From Siphonodentalium dalli (lineage: Eukaryota; Mollusca; Scaphopoda; Gadilida; Siphonodentaliidae), in assembly GCA_032622095.1 (NCBI GenBank), contig CP136068.1, positions 117,415,509 to 117,479,508 of the forward strand: a DNA stretch of 64,000 nucleotides, written 5' to 3'. Positions 32,267 to 43,957 of the stretch are shown here, piece after piece. The notes under the pieces were generated by a model, which was not told the origin of the DNA, did no database searches, and saw only the letters and a program-made list of their open reading frames with translations. The position numbers and the translations under genes are program-made. How positions within the stretch are numbered: the stretch's first letter is position 1; every line of letters starts with the position of its first letter.

Positions 32267-33454
32267 AATTATTTAATCACGACGAGTCGTGGTCAATCAT
32301 TAATCAATTGATTAAGTCGCCATTGTCTTATTAGGTGCTATAAGCAGGGGGAAGGGTCGGTCAAAAGTAAAAACATATAACGCTGAAAATGGCCTTAGTT
32401 ACCCTTCGACTACACAAAAAACCAAAAAGAATGGAAAAAAAAAATTGGAATTTATTTTTGCAAATTTTTTTCATTTTTAGGTGCCACGCCCACTAAAATG
32501 AAAACAGAAATAATGAGTTTCAAAGCAAATAAAACCAATAACTTATACCTATCATGTTCTTAAGTGGCCACTGAAGACATAGCAAAACTCAAATTTCTTG
32601 TATCGGTGAAAAAAATGACAAAAAGTGGATTTTAAAAAAATGGTCCGGCCGCGGGGGACCCACCCCCCTAGGCCCTATATGTTGCAAATTTTTTCCGACC
32701 CCCCCTCCCTGCTATAAGCCGGTTATATAATTGTTATTAGGGTTTACTCGAAGAAATGCACTAGCCTATCGGCTCGTGATATTTCTCATTTCCCCTTAAT
32801 AACAATTCTATAACCTACATTTCTTGTACAGATACCCAAGCGGGTTATAACCCTATACTTATAAACCAACTGACTATGTTGTGATCCATCAAGGTGGTCC
32901 GTTACCCTACGTCATGAAACGTAAGTGTTATAAAGAAATATATAAACTTACCGATATAAGCTAGAGTATAGGAGCTAGAGTATAGGAGCGTCAGTTCTTT
33001 TCATTATTTCTACGAAAACACTGTTAGGATCACACGGACAGACGGCCGCTTGACAATGTTGTTGACAGCTGTATATCCATCTTTAATGTCCTCCATAAAT
33101 GAAAAGTAGTTTAACACATATCATATATACATAGGAAACATAGACACAGCACGGTCAGCATATAGGTGAATTGGAAAGACGATTAAAAAACAAGCACAGA
33201 GGCTTTTGTTAAGTGTTCAATCCTATTTGTGAGGATTACGTTACATGTATGTAACACTGGCGGGAACAATAGGTATGTGCTATATTTGGCAAAGTTGTTA
33301 AACACTCATTCTCATTCTCATTTTCATAAGTTTGGAAACAATAGCGACTTTAATTCATCACTCGAGTTTCGACCGCCGGTGGGATAAGACGTCCCGGCTT
33401 GAGCGATCCTGGACTTCGACCACCTGGCGATCGGATTACTGACTTCAGCGGACA
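32267..33454. other. No gene seen; one hairpin
   Basis: The sequence holds an inverted repeat at 32721-32815 (GGTTATATAATTGTTATTA with TTAATAACAATTCTATAACC). No gene is visible in the rest. Confidence 0.45.
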
Positions 33455-33739
33455 ATGGATTCGTCTATAATTCCCGCTGAAGTCAGGCTCGTGCTGAGCT
33501 CATTCAACCTGGATCACTGCCTGGTCTGGAATTTACACCGGTCAGGCAGCCAGGTTGACTTGTTTTTGACTTACCGGGTTATACCGACACGGTCCTTTTC
33601 ATGACCCTCTGCCGGCCGTAACCCGGTAGCTGGAGATCACCAGCTACCTGGGGACGGAGGGGCGAGGAAGAAGAGGCGGATAAGGAAGAAGACCCCCTCC
33701 CACAGAAGAAGAGACGCGGACAGGAGGGCCAACCGATAG
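33455..33739 (+). pseudogene. Diverged copy of the KTPS-motif ORF (see 35664-36389)
   Basis: From the ATG at 33455 the frame opens MDSSIIPAEV and reads 49 codons to one stop (33602), then continues open to 33739. The first part lines up with the start of the minus-strand ORF at 35664-36389: Met-Asn/Asp-Ser, Ile-Pro, a VL....(F/M)....CL.W segment, then an alternating L.L.(F/Y) strand. After the stop it carries RKKTPSHRRRDADRR, matching KKTPSMKKRDVERL of that ORF. The acidic C-terminal half is missing. The surrounding GC-rich sequence and an A-rich tail (33894-33919) suggest a retroposed copy. Function is unknown. Confidence 0.55.
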
Positions 33740-35496
33740 AAGAATAAAGAAACCAAATAAATCCATGTCGAGAGCATTTTTCATCCTTCATCGTTATGTG
33801 TATGTCTCACCATATCACCATATCACTTCAAAGTGGGTTGTAGGGGATGGGTCCCGCCCCTCCCAAATCCTCCCGGGTTGAATCCCAAATTCCCAATAAA
33901 TAAAAAAAAATTAAAATATATAGTATGAGATAGCGGCACACCGTCACGGTCTCACTTTGCAGACATGCGACAGGGGGTGATTATCACGATATACGATGCA
34001 TGTGGAAATGAGACATTTTCCATGCAGACATCAGTTGATGAGATAAAGAGAGAATTGTCTGACATTATGTGCGATGCAGCATCGATGGTATTTGCGGAAA
34101 GCTTGGATAAACGAAGCGGAGAACTAAGCCGTGGTTCTATCGGGAGTGCGCGCTAAAACAAAAAATATACCGTAAATGCAAACGACGATGGTACACGCAG
34201 AAATCAATCGAGAACAAAGCAAAAATGAAAGCGGCATGTAAAAATTACCGCAATACATTGGATCGAAAACGCAATCTGATGAAAGATAGGTGTAATTCTT
34301 TGCTAACAACTTCCAAATCATCTTCTCGTGACTTTTGGCAGATCTTGAATCGTTATTCATGCGATCTTATTCCAAACCAGAAGAACGATAATTTAGTTAG
34401 TCCTGATTCGCTTTTAAAACATTTTAAAGATTTAAATACAGTTAACATGCAGTAATGATACTGACCTGACAGAATATATCAGTGACATGGTTCAATATAA
34501 CGGGCCACTGTGATGATCCCATAACTGAACCAGAGGTGTGGACCGCAATAAAATTATTGAAAAATAAGAAAGCCCCTGGCTACGACCGTATTTGTAACGA
34601 ATATATTAAAGCCACGACATACGTGCTGGTCCCATGTTATTCTAAGTTTTTAAACTTAATTCTTGACAAAGGAATATACCCGAAAGAATGGGGTTTGGGT
34701 GTAATGCTGCCCCTATACAAGAAAAAGGGGACACACGTGACCCGAACTCATATAGAGGGATCACACTATTGAGTGCTATAGGTAAGTTATTTACGAGTGT
34801 ATTGAATAAAAGGCTTTCTACTTTCGCCCAAAAAAACGGTGTCATAAATGATAATCCAATTGGATTCAGACAAGGGCATTCAACTATAGACGGATTATTC
34901 ATATTGCAGAGTATTATCGAGTTGTACATAAAAAGCAATAAGAAACTTGTATACACATTTGTTGATTTCCAGAAAGCCTTCGACAGTTTGGCGACAAGGT
35001 CTGTGGGTCAAACTTTTAAAACAAGGTATAAATGGTATAGTCTTCCGAATAATTAGAAGTATGTATGAATGTACGAAATCATGTGTTCTCAAAATGAACA
35101 TCTGTCCGAATTTTTCTCCTGTAGTGTGGGAGTACGACAGGGGAATGCTCTCCCCTTTCCTCTTCTCGATTTATATCAACGATCTTGAAAAATTTCTGCA
35201 CGATTGTGTAGTTGATGGCCTGACCGAGTTGAGCAATGTTTCCCACGACAAATTAGGCATTTATTTGAAACTTATATGTTTACTCTACGCCGATGATACT
35301 GTCCTGTTCGCTGAAGATTGTGTAAGTATGCATGCAACGTACCCTTGACGCTTTCAGCGACTTTGCAGAATCTTGGAAACTGAACGTAAACACTAGTAAA
35401 ACCAAGGTTATGATTTTCAGCAGGGAGAGGGTGGTGACAGATGTATAATTCAAATTATGCGACAAATCATTAGATATTGTGGACGAGTTTCCTTAT

Positions 35497-36452
35497 GCAG
35501 TGCAGTGACAGGATTTGCGTGCCCGCCCGAAGGGCGGCACGAGGACGGTGGTGGGCTCATCCGAAGATCGCCCTTACGCCCTGACTTGGATTTTCTTGGA
35601 CTTGTAAGTACCATTCACCCGGCCGTGGCTCTGGTGGATCAGGTGGGATCAGGTGGGACTTAGCTACTGTTGGATTTTTTCTTTTTCTTTTTTCTTGCTT
35701 TCTTTTCGTTTCTTTTTAGATGGTGGAGCACAATATGGTGATGTAGGTGAGGGCTCGTCTTCATCTGAGGAGGTTTCGGTGCAGCCGAAAAGTTCCCTGC
35801 ACTTTCGTCTATGCTCTTTCAATTCTTGGGTTGTTAGTGAAGGCTCAACTTCTTCTTCCCAGTCTGATTCGCTTCCTCTCATGGATCCGGCGGCTTCATC
35901 TTTGGTTGCGGGCGAAGGCTCCGGCTCGGTATATTCCGGTGTCTTCGGAACGAAGACAGAGGGGTCCTCGTCTTCATTTTCAGTATCCACGTCTGGTCGT
36001 GTTGGTGGTGGTGATGGTGGTGGTGGTGATTCCATCCCCTGGGCAGACTGGGCCGGTGTCTCAGCTGTATGGGCGGAGTCGACTGGTGGAGTTCCCGTCG
36101 ATTTTTTCGCTTTCCATGCAGCGAGTCTCTCGACATCTCTCTTTTTCATCGATGGTGTTTTCTTCTTCTTCTTGTTCATATTTTGTCGAGGCTTCCGAGC
36201 TGATCTGGTGTTATCCGATCCACTCCCGGTATGGAGCCCTGAGAAGGGCTTTGCCGGGCCGGACTGGAAATCCAGAATCAACTGGTATCCGCCTTTGTGA
36301 GTGTGGTGTGTCCAGCTCAGACAAGGCGTGACATGCATGGCGTCCAGCACATTGGTGACACTGATTGGTATTAGCGGTGGCGAGTTCATCTTGAGAGGTG
36401 GCGATCCAAGCTCTCTGGAGGTCCGGATGACGATGAACGACGAACACGAACG
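35497..36452 (-). mobile_element. 956-bp insertion in the LINE with a 12-bp target duplication
   Basis: GAGTTTCCTTAT stands on both sides (35485-35496 and 36453-36464), and removing the insert restores the LINE reading DEFPYLGVK. The insert is much richer in G and C than its surroundings, has no terminal inverted repeats and carries one long minus-strand ORF. The long target duplication and lack of inverted ends fit target-primed retroposition; the 3' end on the minus strand is ACTGCACTGC, with no poly-A. It inserted after the LINE itself. Confidence 0.85.
35664..36389 (-). CDS. Unrecognised 241-residue ORF with KTPSxxxRD motif
   Basis: The only long frame of the insertion. Residues 1-70 look like a small folded domain (VLDAMHVTPCLSW, then GGYQLILDFQSG). 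A basic block with KKKKKTPSMKKRDVERLAAW follows at about 73-95. Residues 100-190 are Pro/Ser/Glu-rich and acidic. The final third has LTTQELKEHRRKCRELFGC and a terminal Lys-rich tail (PSKKKRKESKKKEKEK) that may act as a nuclear signal. I recall similar K-(S/T)-P-S-x3-RD segments in uncharacterised marine-invertebrate proteins linked to retroelements, but cannot verify this. A nucleic-acid-binding ORF1-like role is a guess from charge pattern and context. The diverged relative is at 33455-33739. Confidence 0.6.
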   Translation of the reverse strand: MNSPPLIPISVTNVLDAMHVTPCLSWTHHTHKGGYQLILDFQSGPAKPFSGLHTGSGSDNTRSARKPRQNMNKKKKKTPSMKKRDVERLAAWKAKKSTGTPPVDSAHTAETPAQSAQGMESPPPPSPPPTRPDVDTENEDEDPSVFVPKTPEYTEPEPSPATKDEAAGSMRGSESDWEEEVEPSLTTQELKEHRRKCRELFGCTETSSDEDEPSPTSPYCAPPSKKKRKESKKKEKEKIQQ

Positions 36453-37366
36453 GAGTTTCCTTATTTGGGAGTAAAGCTATTTTATACCGGGCGATATCAT
36501 AATGCAATAAAAATGATTAAAGAAACCGCTTGTAAAGCCATGTTTGGCTTACTGAGTAACGTCAGGAAACTAGACTTATCAGTCGAGGTCGCTCTTAAAT
36601 TGTTCGACTGTTCGAAAATATGCAAAAAATTGAGAGCGTACATTTAAAATTCTGCAAAATATTGATGCACATGAAGACCAGCACTCCGAATTACATGGTG
36701 TATGGGGAACTGGGCAGATACCAATTGGCCATAATGGCAAAGCAGAGAATAGTAAGCTACTGGTCGAGACTCGTGACGGGAGAGGTGTCCGTTCTGGCCA
36801 AGAAACTATATGATATCTTGTTTCGTCTTATGGAACACGACGGTAAACTCTTTAGACATATTAACATTACTAAAACAATAATACACTCAGCTGGTTTTGG
36901 CGTGGCGTGGTCGAACCAGGCACAGTTAATAGACAGCCAGAAAAAAGACATAACCAAAACTTTGATTGACCAGTTTACTCGGCAACGGTGGTTAGATATA
37001 GCATCGTCATCACGAGGAATATTTTACAAAGAACTGAAGTCAACCCTCCACTTAGAAAACTATATTACCGATTTCCCCTTCAGTCTGAGAAAATATTTGA
37101 TAAAAATACGTACATGCAATCATAGATTGGAAGTAGAAACAAGTAGATGGGGAAAGCGAGGAGCAAAAAGAGATTTATGTAGCGTGTGCAAAAATGAACT
37201 GGGTTATGAATACCATTTTGTTATGAAGTGCGCCAACTTGAGGCACCTGCGGGTAAAATACATATCCGAACACTATTGGAATCCACCATCTAAGAAAAAG
37301 TTTTACGAGCTACTGACAAAGTCTGGTCGCGTTGACTTGAGAAAATTAACACTTTATCTGAATTAG

Positions 37367-38027
37367 CGTTCAAATACAGAAATAGAAATTTATAGCTGAA
37401 TACATTTTATTAATGTTATTGAAATATCAAGTCAAATTTTATGGCTGCTGTTGTTGTTTTTGTTGTTGTTAGTATTAGTATTATTATTGATATAAGACAT
37501 CCTCGAAAAGTATACTGATAGAACGTATTAGATGAATATAAAAACTACGATAATGAGGTCTGACGAAGGTTAACTGAGAGACTACCGCCATATCTATCTA
37601 CCAATCTTCTTCTATCTCGTTCTATCTTATTCTTCTTCTTATCTTCTTCTTCTTTTCCTCTTCTTCTTCTTTTCCTCTTCTTCTTTTTTTGCTTCTTCTT
37701 CTCCATTTTCTGTCTTCTTTTATGTATATGTATATATTTCACACAAAGCACTTTGTAAATATTGCACATATCGCCAGTAACATGTGAATTCATGTCTTAG
37801 AGATTAAAGCATAGGTTAAATAAAGGTGCGAACGACTGTGTTGTTACACACACTGGCAATTAGGCCGATCCTAGTTAAGTGTTGTGTCCAGGACACGTAT
37901 ATTGCATGAATCCGGTACATTTTTCGTCCACTTGGCATTTTGTAACAGTGTAACATATGTTACAAGAAAACTAAGATGCATGCATCAGGTCGGCCGTGAA
38001 CTATCTACCATAGAATTGTTGTAGCTA
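37367..38027. other. LINE 3' end and (TTC)n microsatellite
   Basis: The stretch after the LINE stop is AT-rich with a (TTG)n/(TTA)n-like tract near 37448-37490, possibly the LINE tail. A (CTT)n tract with interruptions runs from about 37609 to 37704. The Lys-rich minus frame there is a product of the microsatellite. Confidence 0.6.
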
Positions 38028-38405
38028 TCGATTATACATTTTGAAACACCTGTCTGTATGTATGTATGTGTGTATGCATGAATGCATGTGTGTATGTGTT
38101 ATAGACTCTAACACTGCTCGAATTTGGTATTTAACGTGTCAACTTGACCTCGCTCATAGGCATGTTTCTGCACCTTGACCGATCCGACTAAAAATTTGTG
38201 TGTAGGACTACTTCGATCCCGGGAGCAATATGGACGGGTCCAATTTCACGTGGGACCATGTTCTCGAACGTGCTGATATAGGCATGTTTATGGACCAATT
38301 GAACAATAGTTTGGCCAGACGCTGTATATACTGGGTACTGTCCAGATGGAGGCGATCACAAAAACATCCCTAACTAGCCCGAACGAAGTCGAGTACATCA
38401 GCTAG
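38028..38405 (+). mobile_element. Non-autonomous Helitron, chain 2 member d
   Basis: 378 bp. It starts TCGATTATACATTTTGAAAC after an A and ends with a CCCGAACGAAGTCGAG hairpin and ACATCAGCTAG (CTAG 38402-38405). It is related to 27430-27689. A (TGTA)n tract follows the 5' end. No ORF. Confidence 0.75.
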
Positions 38406-38875
38406 TCTAATATATATTTTGGACATTTGTCTGTCTGTTTGTCTGTTAGCTATGGCCGGGAAAACTGCCTGACAGATTTGACGAAATTTGATACCTAGGG
38501 GAAATTATTTCCAGGGAGTATTTTGGACGGGTCAAATCTTGATCCCGACCTGACGTTGACATTCAAAAAGATCAATTCAAGGTCAAATCTGGTAAAACGG
38601 AAGTATTTCAACGAAATTTGATACCTACTGTTACTTTTGTCCCAGGAGTGTTTCGGGTGGGTCAAATCATGACCCTGACCTGATCTTGACATTCAAAATT
38701 GTCAATTCAAGGTCAAATCGGGTAAAGCCGGGCGGATTTCGACGGGTACGTTTGTCGTGACCCCGACATGACCTTCACCTTTAAAATAGTCAATTCAAGG
38801 TTAAATCGCGCAATTCTCCGAAAATCAGAGGGGAACATCCCGGACGAAGTCGGGTCCACCAGCTACTATTATATA
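38406..38875 (+). mobile_element. Non-autonomous Helitron, chain 2 member e
   Basis: 470 bp. It starts TCTAATATATATTTTGGAC immediately after the CTAG of member d and ends CCCGGACGAAGTCGGG, CCACCAGCTA at 38875. Beyond it lies CTATTATATATTTCTAG, which looks like the first bases of a third element without its first T. Internal GTCAATTCAAGGT boxes repeat three times. Confidence 0.7.
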
Positions 38876-38892
38876 TTTCTAGATTTAGTTAC

Positions 38893-40411
38893 AAACTAAA
38901 TACCTGTATATTATACAAAGAAATGTTTGACAAATATATCTGTATCAATATTAGCATGCGGGTCATTAAAATAGATACGACGAAAAAAAAATTGAAGGGT
39001 GCATGTATCAGGTATATTTTTATATTTCAAATGATGACAGGAATGCGGAAAGTTGAAGTACCTACGTAATACTGGCTATCCGTATGAAGAGATATACATG
39101 TATATAAAAACCAAAATAGAAGATGACTGCTGGCGACAATGTTTTCCAAAAAAAATTCAAAGCATTCGATAGCTCCCATCTAGTTGTCAGCCCGAAGATC
39201 AATATGAAGTTTGGTGACTATCAGATGAGGGATATGTCTGTACAGTTTCTAAACAATTCAGTCATGCAAAAGAGGATCAAAGAGTAAGATACCAAATTGC
39301 TGCCTGTGGTAATGTTTTTTAACGAAATTCGGGAAAATTAGATTACTCTCACGCTGGTTATCCAGAAGATCATTGTGGAATCTGGTGATGATCGGACAAG
39401 GGGTGTCGTCTGTAGGATCAACAAATTTATTTAGCCATAAAAATAGTAAAATTGAAGATCACCGCTGGCAGTGATGTCTTCACAAGGACAGTTTGAGAAC
39501 AAAATATGGCTCACATCTAGCGGTGACCCAAAATATCCACATGAGAAAAAGTTCTCCAATAAAAGCTGGCTGCAGGGTGCGCCAATTGATTCAAATTCGA
39601 AATTTAGCAGGGTGTACTGCTTGTGGCCATGTTTTCCCCGCAAATTTTATAGACTGATGAACAAAACCACTGAATCCGTTGAATCAATATACATGTATAC
39701 ATGGATTAATTTATATGCATTGTTATACACAGTACTGGTATATAAAGGTACTGAAAATAACTATATTACTAGTATACATAAAATAAACCATATATCATGG
39801 CTATGGGTTCATGACAGCTGAGAACTTGGTGTGAATTAAAGAGTGGTGGTTTCTCAAGCATATCTAAACCTCCACGTTAGTAACATGCCATTAAATGTCA
39901 TAAGTATAATCTAGCTTGAGGACAGAAGTGATCCATAAAAAAACCCTTAATTCAACCAGGTCCTCGCGCGATGTATGGTCGATCACATGATGATCTAGGA
40001 GGGATTAGAATTGTTGTATAAAAACAGCACTGCGTGTAAATATAAAATAAAATAGTGCTACATCTTATTACAGATTATTGCCATATATAATCAGTGATTA
40101 TACAGACAGTCTGACAAAATAAAGTTTCAGTGACACTCTATCCGAAGAGGGGAATAATTTCATCTGTTACAGTCAATGGAGCAATTATGAATCTGGAAAG
40201 GTGAAATTTCTAAGTAATACTAGATATCGACATAACGCGATAACATATAACGTAAATGCAATATGGCCGCTGGCGACCATCTTTTCCTATGAAATTAAAA
40301 AAATATTTGATGGCTCTCATCTGATAGATCAATATCAAGATAAATATGAAGTTTGGTGATGATCGGATGAGTGAAGTTGACTGTGGTCTGTGCTAAACTG
40401 TTTGGTAATGC
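38893..40411. repeat. Diverged dispersed repeats, no gene
   Basis: Several old copies of a unit with GCTGGCGAC(A/C)AT, TTCC..AAAAT, CAATATGAAGTTTGGTGA and GATCGGA boxes occur near 39125, 39310, 39460 and 40268. No gene is seen. The 116-codon frame 39471-39821 runs through these repeats. Confidence 0.55.
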
Positions 40412-40720
40412 TTAAAAAGATTCTTACCTTACTATTTTTATGTTCACTTTATAAACTTCACTGAGTCATCTTTGTCATGTATTGAGTTTTATATCTTTTG
40501 TTAACAGTTTATAAATTATGTATGTCTCATATTTGTTATTTTAATTTATGTGTTTATTATCATTAAATAAAGTTGCATTCCCTAAAAGATTCTTACCTCA
40601 ATGTTTTTATGTTCACTTTATAAACTCCACTGAGTCATCTTTGTCATGTATTGAATTTGATATCTTTTGTTAACAGTTTATAAATTATGTATGTCTCGTG
40701 TTCGTTATTATATTATATAC
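40412..40720. repeat. Tandem duplication, 169-bp unit
   Basis: The block beginning GATTCTTACCT (40419 and 40588) repeats with GTTCACTTTATAAACT(T/C), CACTGAGTCATCTTTGTCAT and CAGTTTATAAATTATGTATG in order. The first unit ends in an AATAAAGTTGCATT stretch. Confidence 0.8.
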
Positions 40721-41690
40721 ACTTTATAGTGTTTTCAGAACGAAAAAAAAAATGAATAAAATCACCAAATTTGTAAATTTAAAAACAATTCAAACGTTGT
40801 TGTATTCCATGTCCCAGCCCGGACATATACACCAAATTTCAATAATATTCATTGAGAAACAACGGACAAAACGCTATATAACACCCGTATACATATTTTA
40901 TTCCGAGCCAGACTCATCCTCGGGTACATGTTATAGTAGGTACCGAATTGACACACGTCGACTGGGGCGAGTTGGCCCTGGGGCGATTAGGCCGATTCCG
41001 GCACATTCTATAATTTACCGTATGTATCCGTTTACGCATAGTTTACTTTAGAAAGTTCCGCAATTAATACCGTAAATAGAGCGACCATATTTGACAGAGA
41101 ATGCCTCTGTTATTGATTATCAAGTTGCTATACATTAAAAACGACAAATTCACATGCTCGTTCAAGCGCAGTAGTCTATTTTCCCCATGTTAAAGGACAT
41201 CCACAAATACTAAATAACGCTAACCTACTGCTGAATGTTTTACACGACAACTGTTAACATATTTGGGCTGAATTCATCTGACGCGGTATTATTCCTCAAA
41301 ATAAACAACAAAACCATCGTTACTTGGAAATGTAGTTTGGGCTAACATTTACATAAATCCTCCACATCATTTATTCGACACACACGTCAGATGAAAAACA
41401 GACATGAAGTAACCGGCCAAATTGGCCGAAACAATTTTTAGTTAGAGTATAATCCTTATTATCGGCATAATTTAGACACCCCTTACCATAAAAAGATGGT
41501 CATCTGCTGGCAATAATTAACCATCATACAACTGTTTTCGCGATGAAATATCTCGATATCCACGTATCTAGTGCTCAATAGAACTTCTCTTAGTTCTCTA
41601 CCACATGATAGGAGGTTTTTGTTGTGTGGGAAGATGACATTTTCCTTTCTGCTCAAAGGGAAAAGGAAAGATGACCAGAGATAATCAAGG
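40721..41690. other. No gene seen
   Basis: Short frames without domains. The expected endonuclease N-terminal half of the LINE that follows would lie in the last part of this stretch but cannot be recognised. Confidence 0.4.
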
Positions 41691-42153
41691 CAACGCGATG
41701 TGAATTTCTTCGGATCACAATCGGACACTTTCACATTCTACAGTGCAGCACATACATCGGTGTCTTGGCTTGACCATTGCATATGCACGCGGACTCTGCT
41801 ATAAAGGAGATGGAAATTTCACACGATTACATGAGTTCGGACCTTTCCCACTCATAGTAACAGCTGAACTCTCTTCACTCTCTAGGACAACACATTCGCC
41901 TTCATCTAATAAACCACGCGTAAATTGGAAATCCGCAAAACCAACCGACCTGGGAAATTATCGAAACATGTGTTCTGTCATGCTGGATAATATAGATATT
42001 TAATCTGTTGACTCCAGGTGTAGAGTAGCTAGCACAGATAAAGAACGATTTTCGATAATTGATACGTCATATCAATATATTATTTCTACTCTTGACAGAT
42101 CGGCACAAGCTACTATACCAAGTGGACCGACTTAAGGTGAACATAGACAGTTA

Positions 42154-42891
42154 ATGGGGTGGAACTCCTCTGTTAAGAAACTCCATGGAATTGCAAGGGA
42201 CCGTTTCATTCTTTGGGTTAAAGTCGGGAAACCACGTCATGGTTATATTTTTGAGTCTATGTGCAGAGATCGCAGCGATTTCAAACATGCGTTACGTAAA
42301 TGCAAATCAAACAAGGAGCAGATGCGCTGTGATCGGATTGTAGAAGAATACAACAATAAGAATTATACGCAATTTTGGAATTCAATATCGAGGTCAAAAC
42401 AGGAGAAATGTGGAAACGCTGTAACAATCGATGGGATTTCGGGAGAACAAACCATCTGCGAAATGTGGAAAGAATACTTTTCGGATATTTTGAGCGGAAA
42501 ATGTGGAAATACACATGATCCCAAATCAAAGACCGAATATTGCATGGATGGGAGTGATTTAGCATTCAACAGTTCTGACATTCAATGCGCTATACATAAA
42601 CTTCATAATCGGAAGGCATGTGGTTCAGATGGTATTTCAGCGGAGCATCTGAAATTCTGTTGCAGAAAAATCAACCAATATTTGGCATATTTGTTCACAC
42701 TGATGTTGAAATATGGACATCTACCGGATACTATGTTGGAAGTGACGCTCGTTCCCATCGTCAAGAACAAAACTGGTAGTTTATCCTCCAAAGAAAATTA
42801 CCGTCCAATAGCTTTATCTAACTTACTATCGAAAATTCTTGAACGAGTCATATTTAGCAGAATAATTAAAGGACAAACTAGCCACGAATGA
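42154..42891 (+). CDS. LINE ORF2 segment: linker and RT fingers
   Basis: 245 open codons of the LINE at 41691-44035, in frame 1. It includes the GKPRHGYIFE and FKHALRKCKSNKEQMR blocks that precede the RT in this LINE type, and the first two RT blocks. It runs out of frame after RIIK. The ATG at 42154 is internal to the original ORF2, not its true start. Confidence 0.75.
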   Translation: MGWNSSVKKLHGIARDRFILWVKVGKPRHGYIFESMCRDRSDFKHALRKCKSNKEQMRCDRIVEEYNNKNYTQFWNSISRSKQEKCGNAVTIDGISGEQTICEMWKEYFSDILSGKCGNTHDPKSKTEYCMDGSDLAFNSSDIQCAIHKLHNRKACGSDGISAEHLKFCCRKINQYLAYLFTLMLKYGHLPDTMLEVTLVPIVKNKTGSLSSKENYRPIALSNLLSKILERVIFSRIIKGQTSHE

Positions 42892-42928
42892 CAATCAATT
42901 TGGCTTCAAGGAGAAGCATTCAACGGAT

Positions 42929-43957
42929 ATGTGTATTTTCACACTGAACGAAACAATCAGATGCTATTTATCAAAGAACACACCGGTGTATGTGTGCTTC
43001 CTTGATGCTAGTAAGGCTTTCGATAGAGTTGACCATGACAAATTGTTCGAGGTCTTGGAGCGACGTGGTGTCAACATATATTTTATCAGACTGCTGAGAG
43101 AGTGGTTCGAACATCAAAGGTATTGTGTAAGATGGGGGTCTTCAAACTCGAAAGAATTCATTCCGAGAAATGGAGTACGACAGGGAGTTATGTTAAGCCC
43201 CATGCTGTTCAATGTTTATATTGACATGATTAGCGAAGAGCTAAACATCCCTAACGCTGGATATGTGATTGGAGGGAGACTTTTGAATCACCTCGCATAT
43301 GCTGATGACATGTGTCTTCTCGCTCCATCCATACACGGCTTGCGAAGGCTTATAAAAGTGTGTGAGGTTGTTGCCAGTGATCTGAAGCTGGTCTATAACC
43401 CGCTAAAAACTGTTGCGATGTCCTTCATACCGAAAACCCTTGATATAAATACAGTGCCCACATTGTCGTTGGGCGGTTCGTCTATACAGCAGGCCTCGTC
43501 TTGCAAGTACCTCGGTCATGTGATAACGAAAGACCTGGACGATGAAGAGGACATCCAAAGGCAATATCGCTCTACATGTTCCCGTTCAAATACGATTATA
43601 CGAAAATTTGGCAAGTGCTCTAGTCATGTTAAGAGATTCTTATTTGAACGTTTTGTTGCTCCTCAGTACTGTACCCACTTGTGGGCAAGTTATAAAAAGA
43701 CAACCTATAATAAGCTCATAGTGTGCTACAATAACGCCTACAGGATGCTAATGAAATACGATCGATATTGCAGCGCTAGCGGAATGTTCGCATGGGATCA
43801 GGTTCGTTCTTTGCCTGAAGTAAGGAGGAGGACGATATACAGTTTCATACAGAGGGTATCCAATAGCACAAATTCTCTGGTTCAAGCAATATATGAAATG
43901 AGCGTTGTTTCGTCAGCGAGACTAATAACACTTTGGAATCTTCTGCTCCATGTATAA
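42929..43957 (+). CDS. LINE ORF2 segment: RT palm, thumb and C-terminus
   Basis: 342 open codons in frame 2, continuous from just before motif A to the natural stop. Catalytic Asp residues are present in FLDASKAF and YADD. The LAPSIHGLRRLIKVCE and QRQYRSTCSRSNTIIRKF blocks and the AWDQVRSLPEVRRR segment are conserved C-terminal features of this LINE group. No zinc knuckle is seen, unlike the LINE ending at 37366. Homology extends upstream of the ATG to about 42880. Confidence 0.8.
   Translation: MCIFTLNETIRCYLSKNTPVYVCFLDASKAFDRVDHDKLFEVLERRGVNIYFIRLLREWFEHQRYCVRWGSSNSKEFIPRNGVRQGVMLSPMLFNVYIDMISEELNIPNAGYVIGGRLLNHLAYADDMCLLAPSIHGLRRLIKVCEVVASDLKLVYNPLKTVAMSFIPKTLDINTVPTLSLGGSSIQQASSCKYLGHVITKDLDDEEDIQRQYRSTCSRSNTIIRKFGKCSSHVKRFLFERFVAPQYCTHLWASYKKTTYNKLIVCYNNAYRMLMKYDRYCSASGMFAWDQVRSLPEVRRRTIYSFIQRVSNSTNSLVQAIYEMSVVSSARLITLWNLLLHV

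Larger units (their letters stand above)
33965..37366 (+). pseudogene. LINE pseudogene, endonuclease-RT linker to C-terminal zinc knuckle
   Basis: A 5'-truncated non-LTR retrotransposon in several frames, split by an insertion at 35497-36452. In order: linker (a KPWFYRECALKQKIYRKC stretch near 34130, then KAACKNYRNTLDRKRN at 34225); RT fingers (LLKNKKAPGYDRICNEYIK, 34545); motif A (FVDFQKAFDS near 34960); motif B remnant (DRGMLSPFLFSIYINDL near 35140); motif C YADDTVLF at 35286-35309; and, after the insertion, FPYLGVKLFYTG. The long C-terminal frame 36620-37366 ends with a knuckle CSVCKNELGYEYHFVMKC (C-x2-C ... H-x4-C). At least four frameshifts make it inactive. The clade is uncertain. Confidence 0.85.

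Noticed and set aside
35747-36331. Plus-strand open frame of 194 codons inside the LINE insertion
   Set aside because: It is the complement of the KTPS ORF, Arg/Ser/Val-rich by strand complement, and shows no independent family pattern.
37545-37793. Lys/Arg-rich minus-strand frame
   Set aside because: It is created by the (CTT)n microsatellite.
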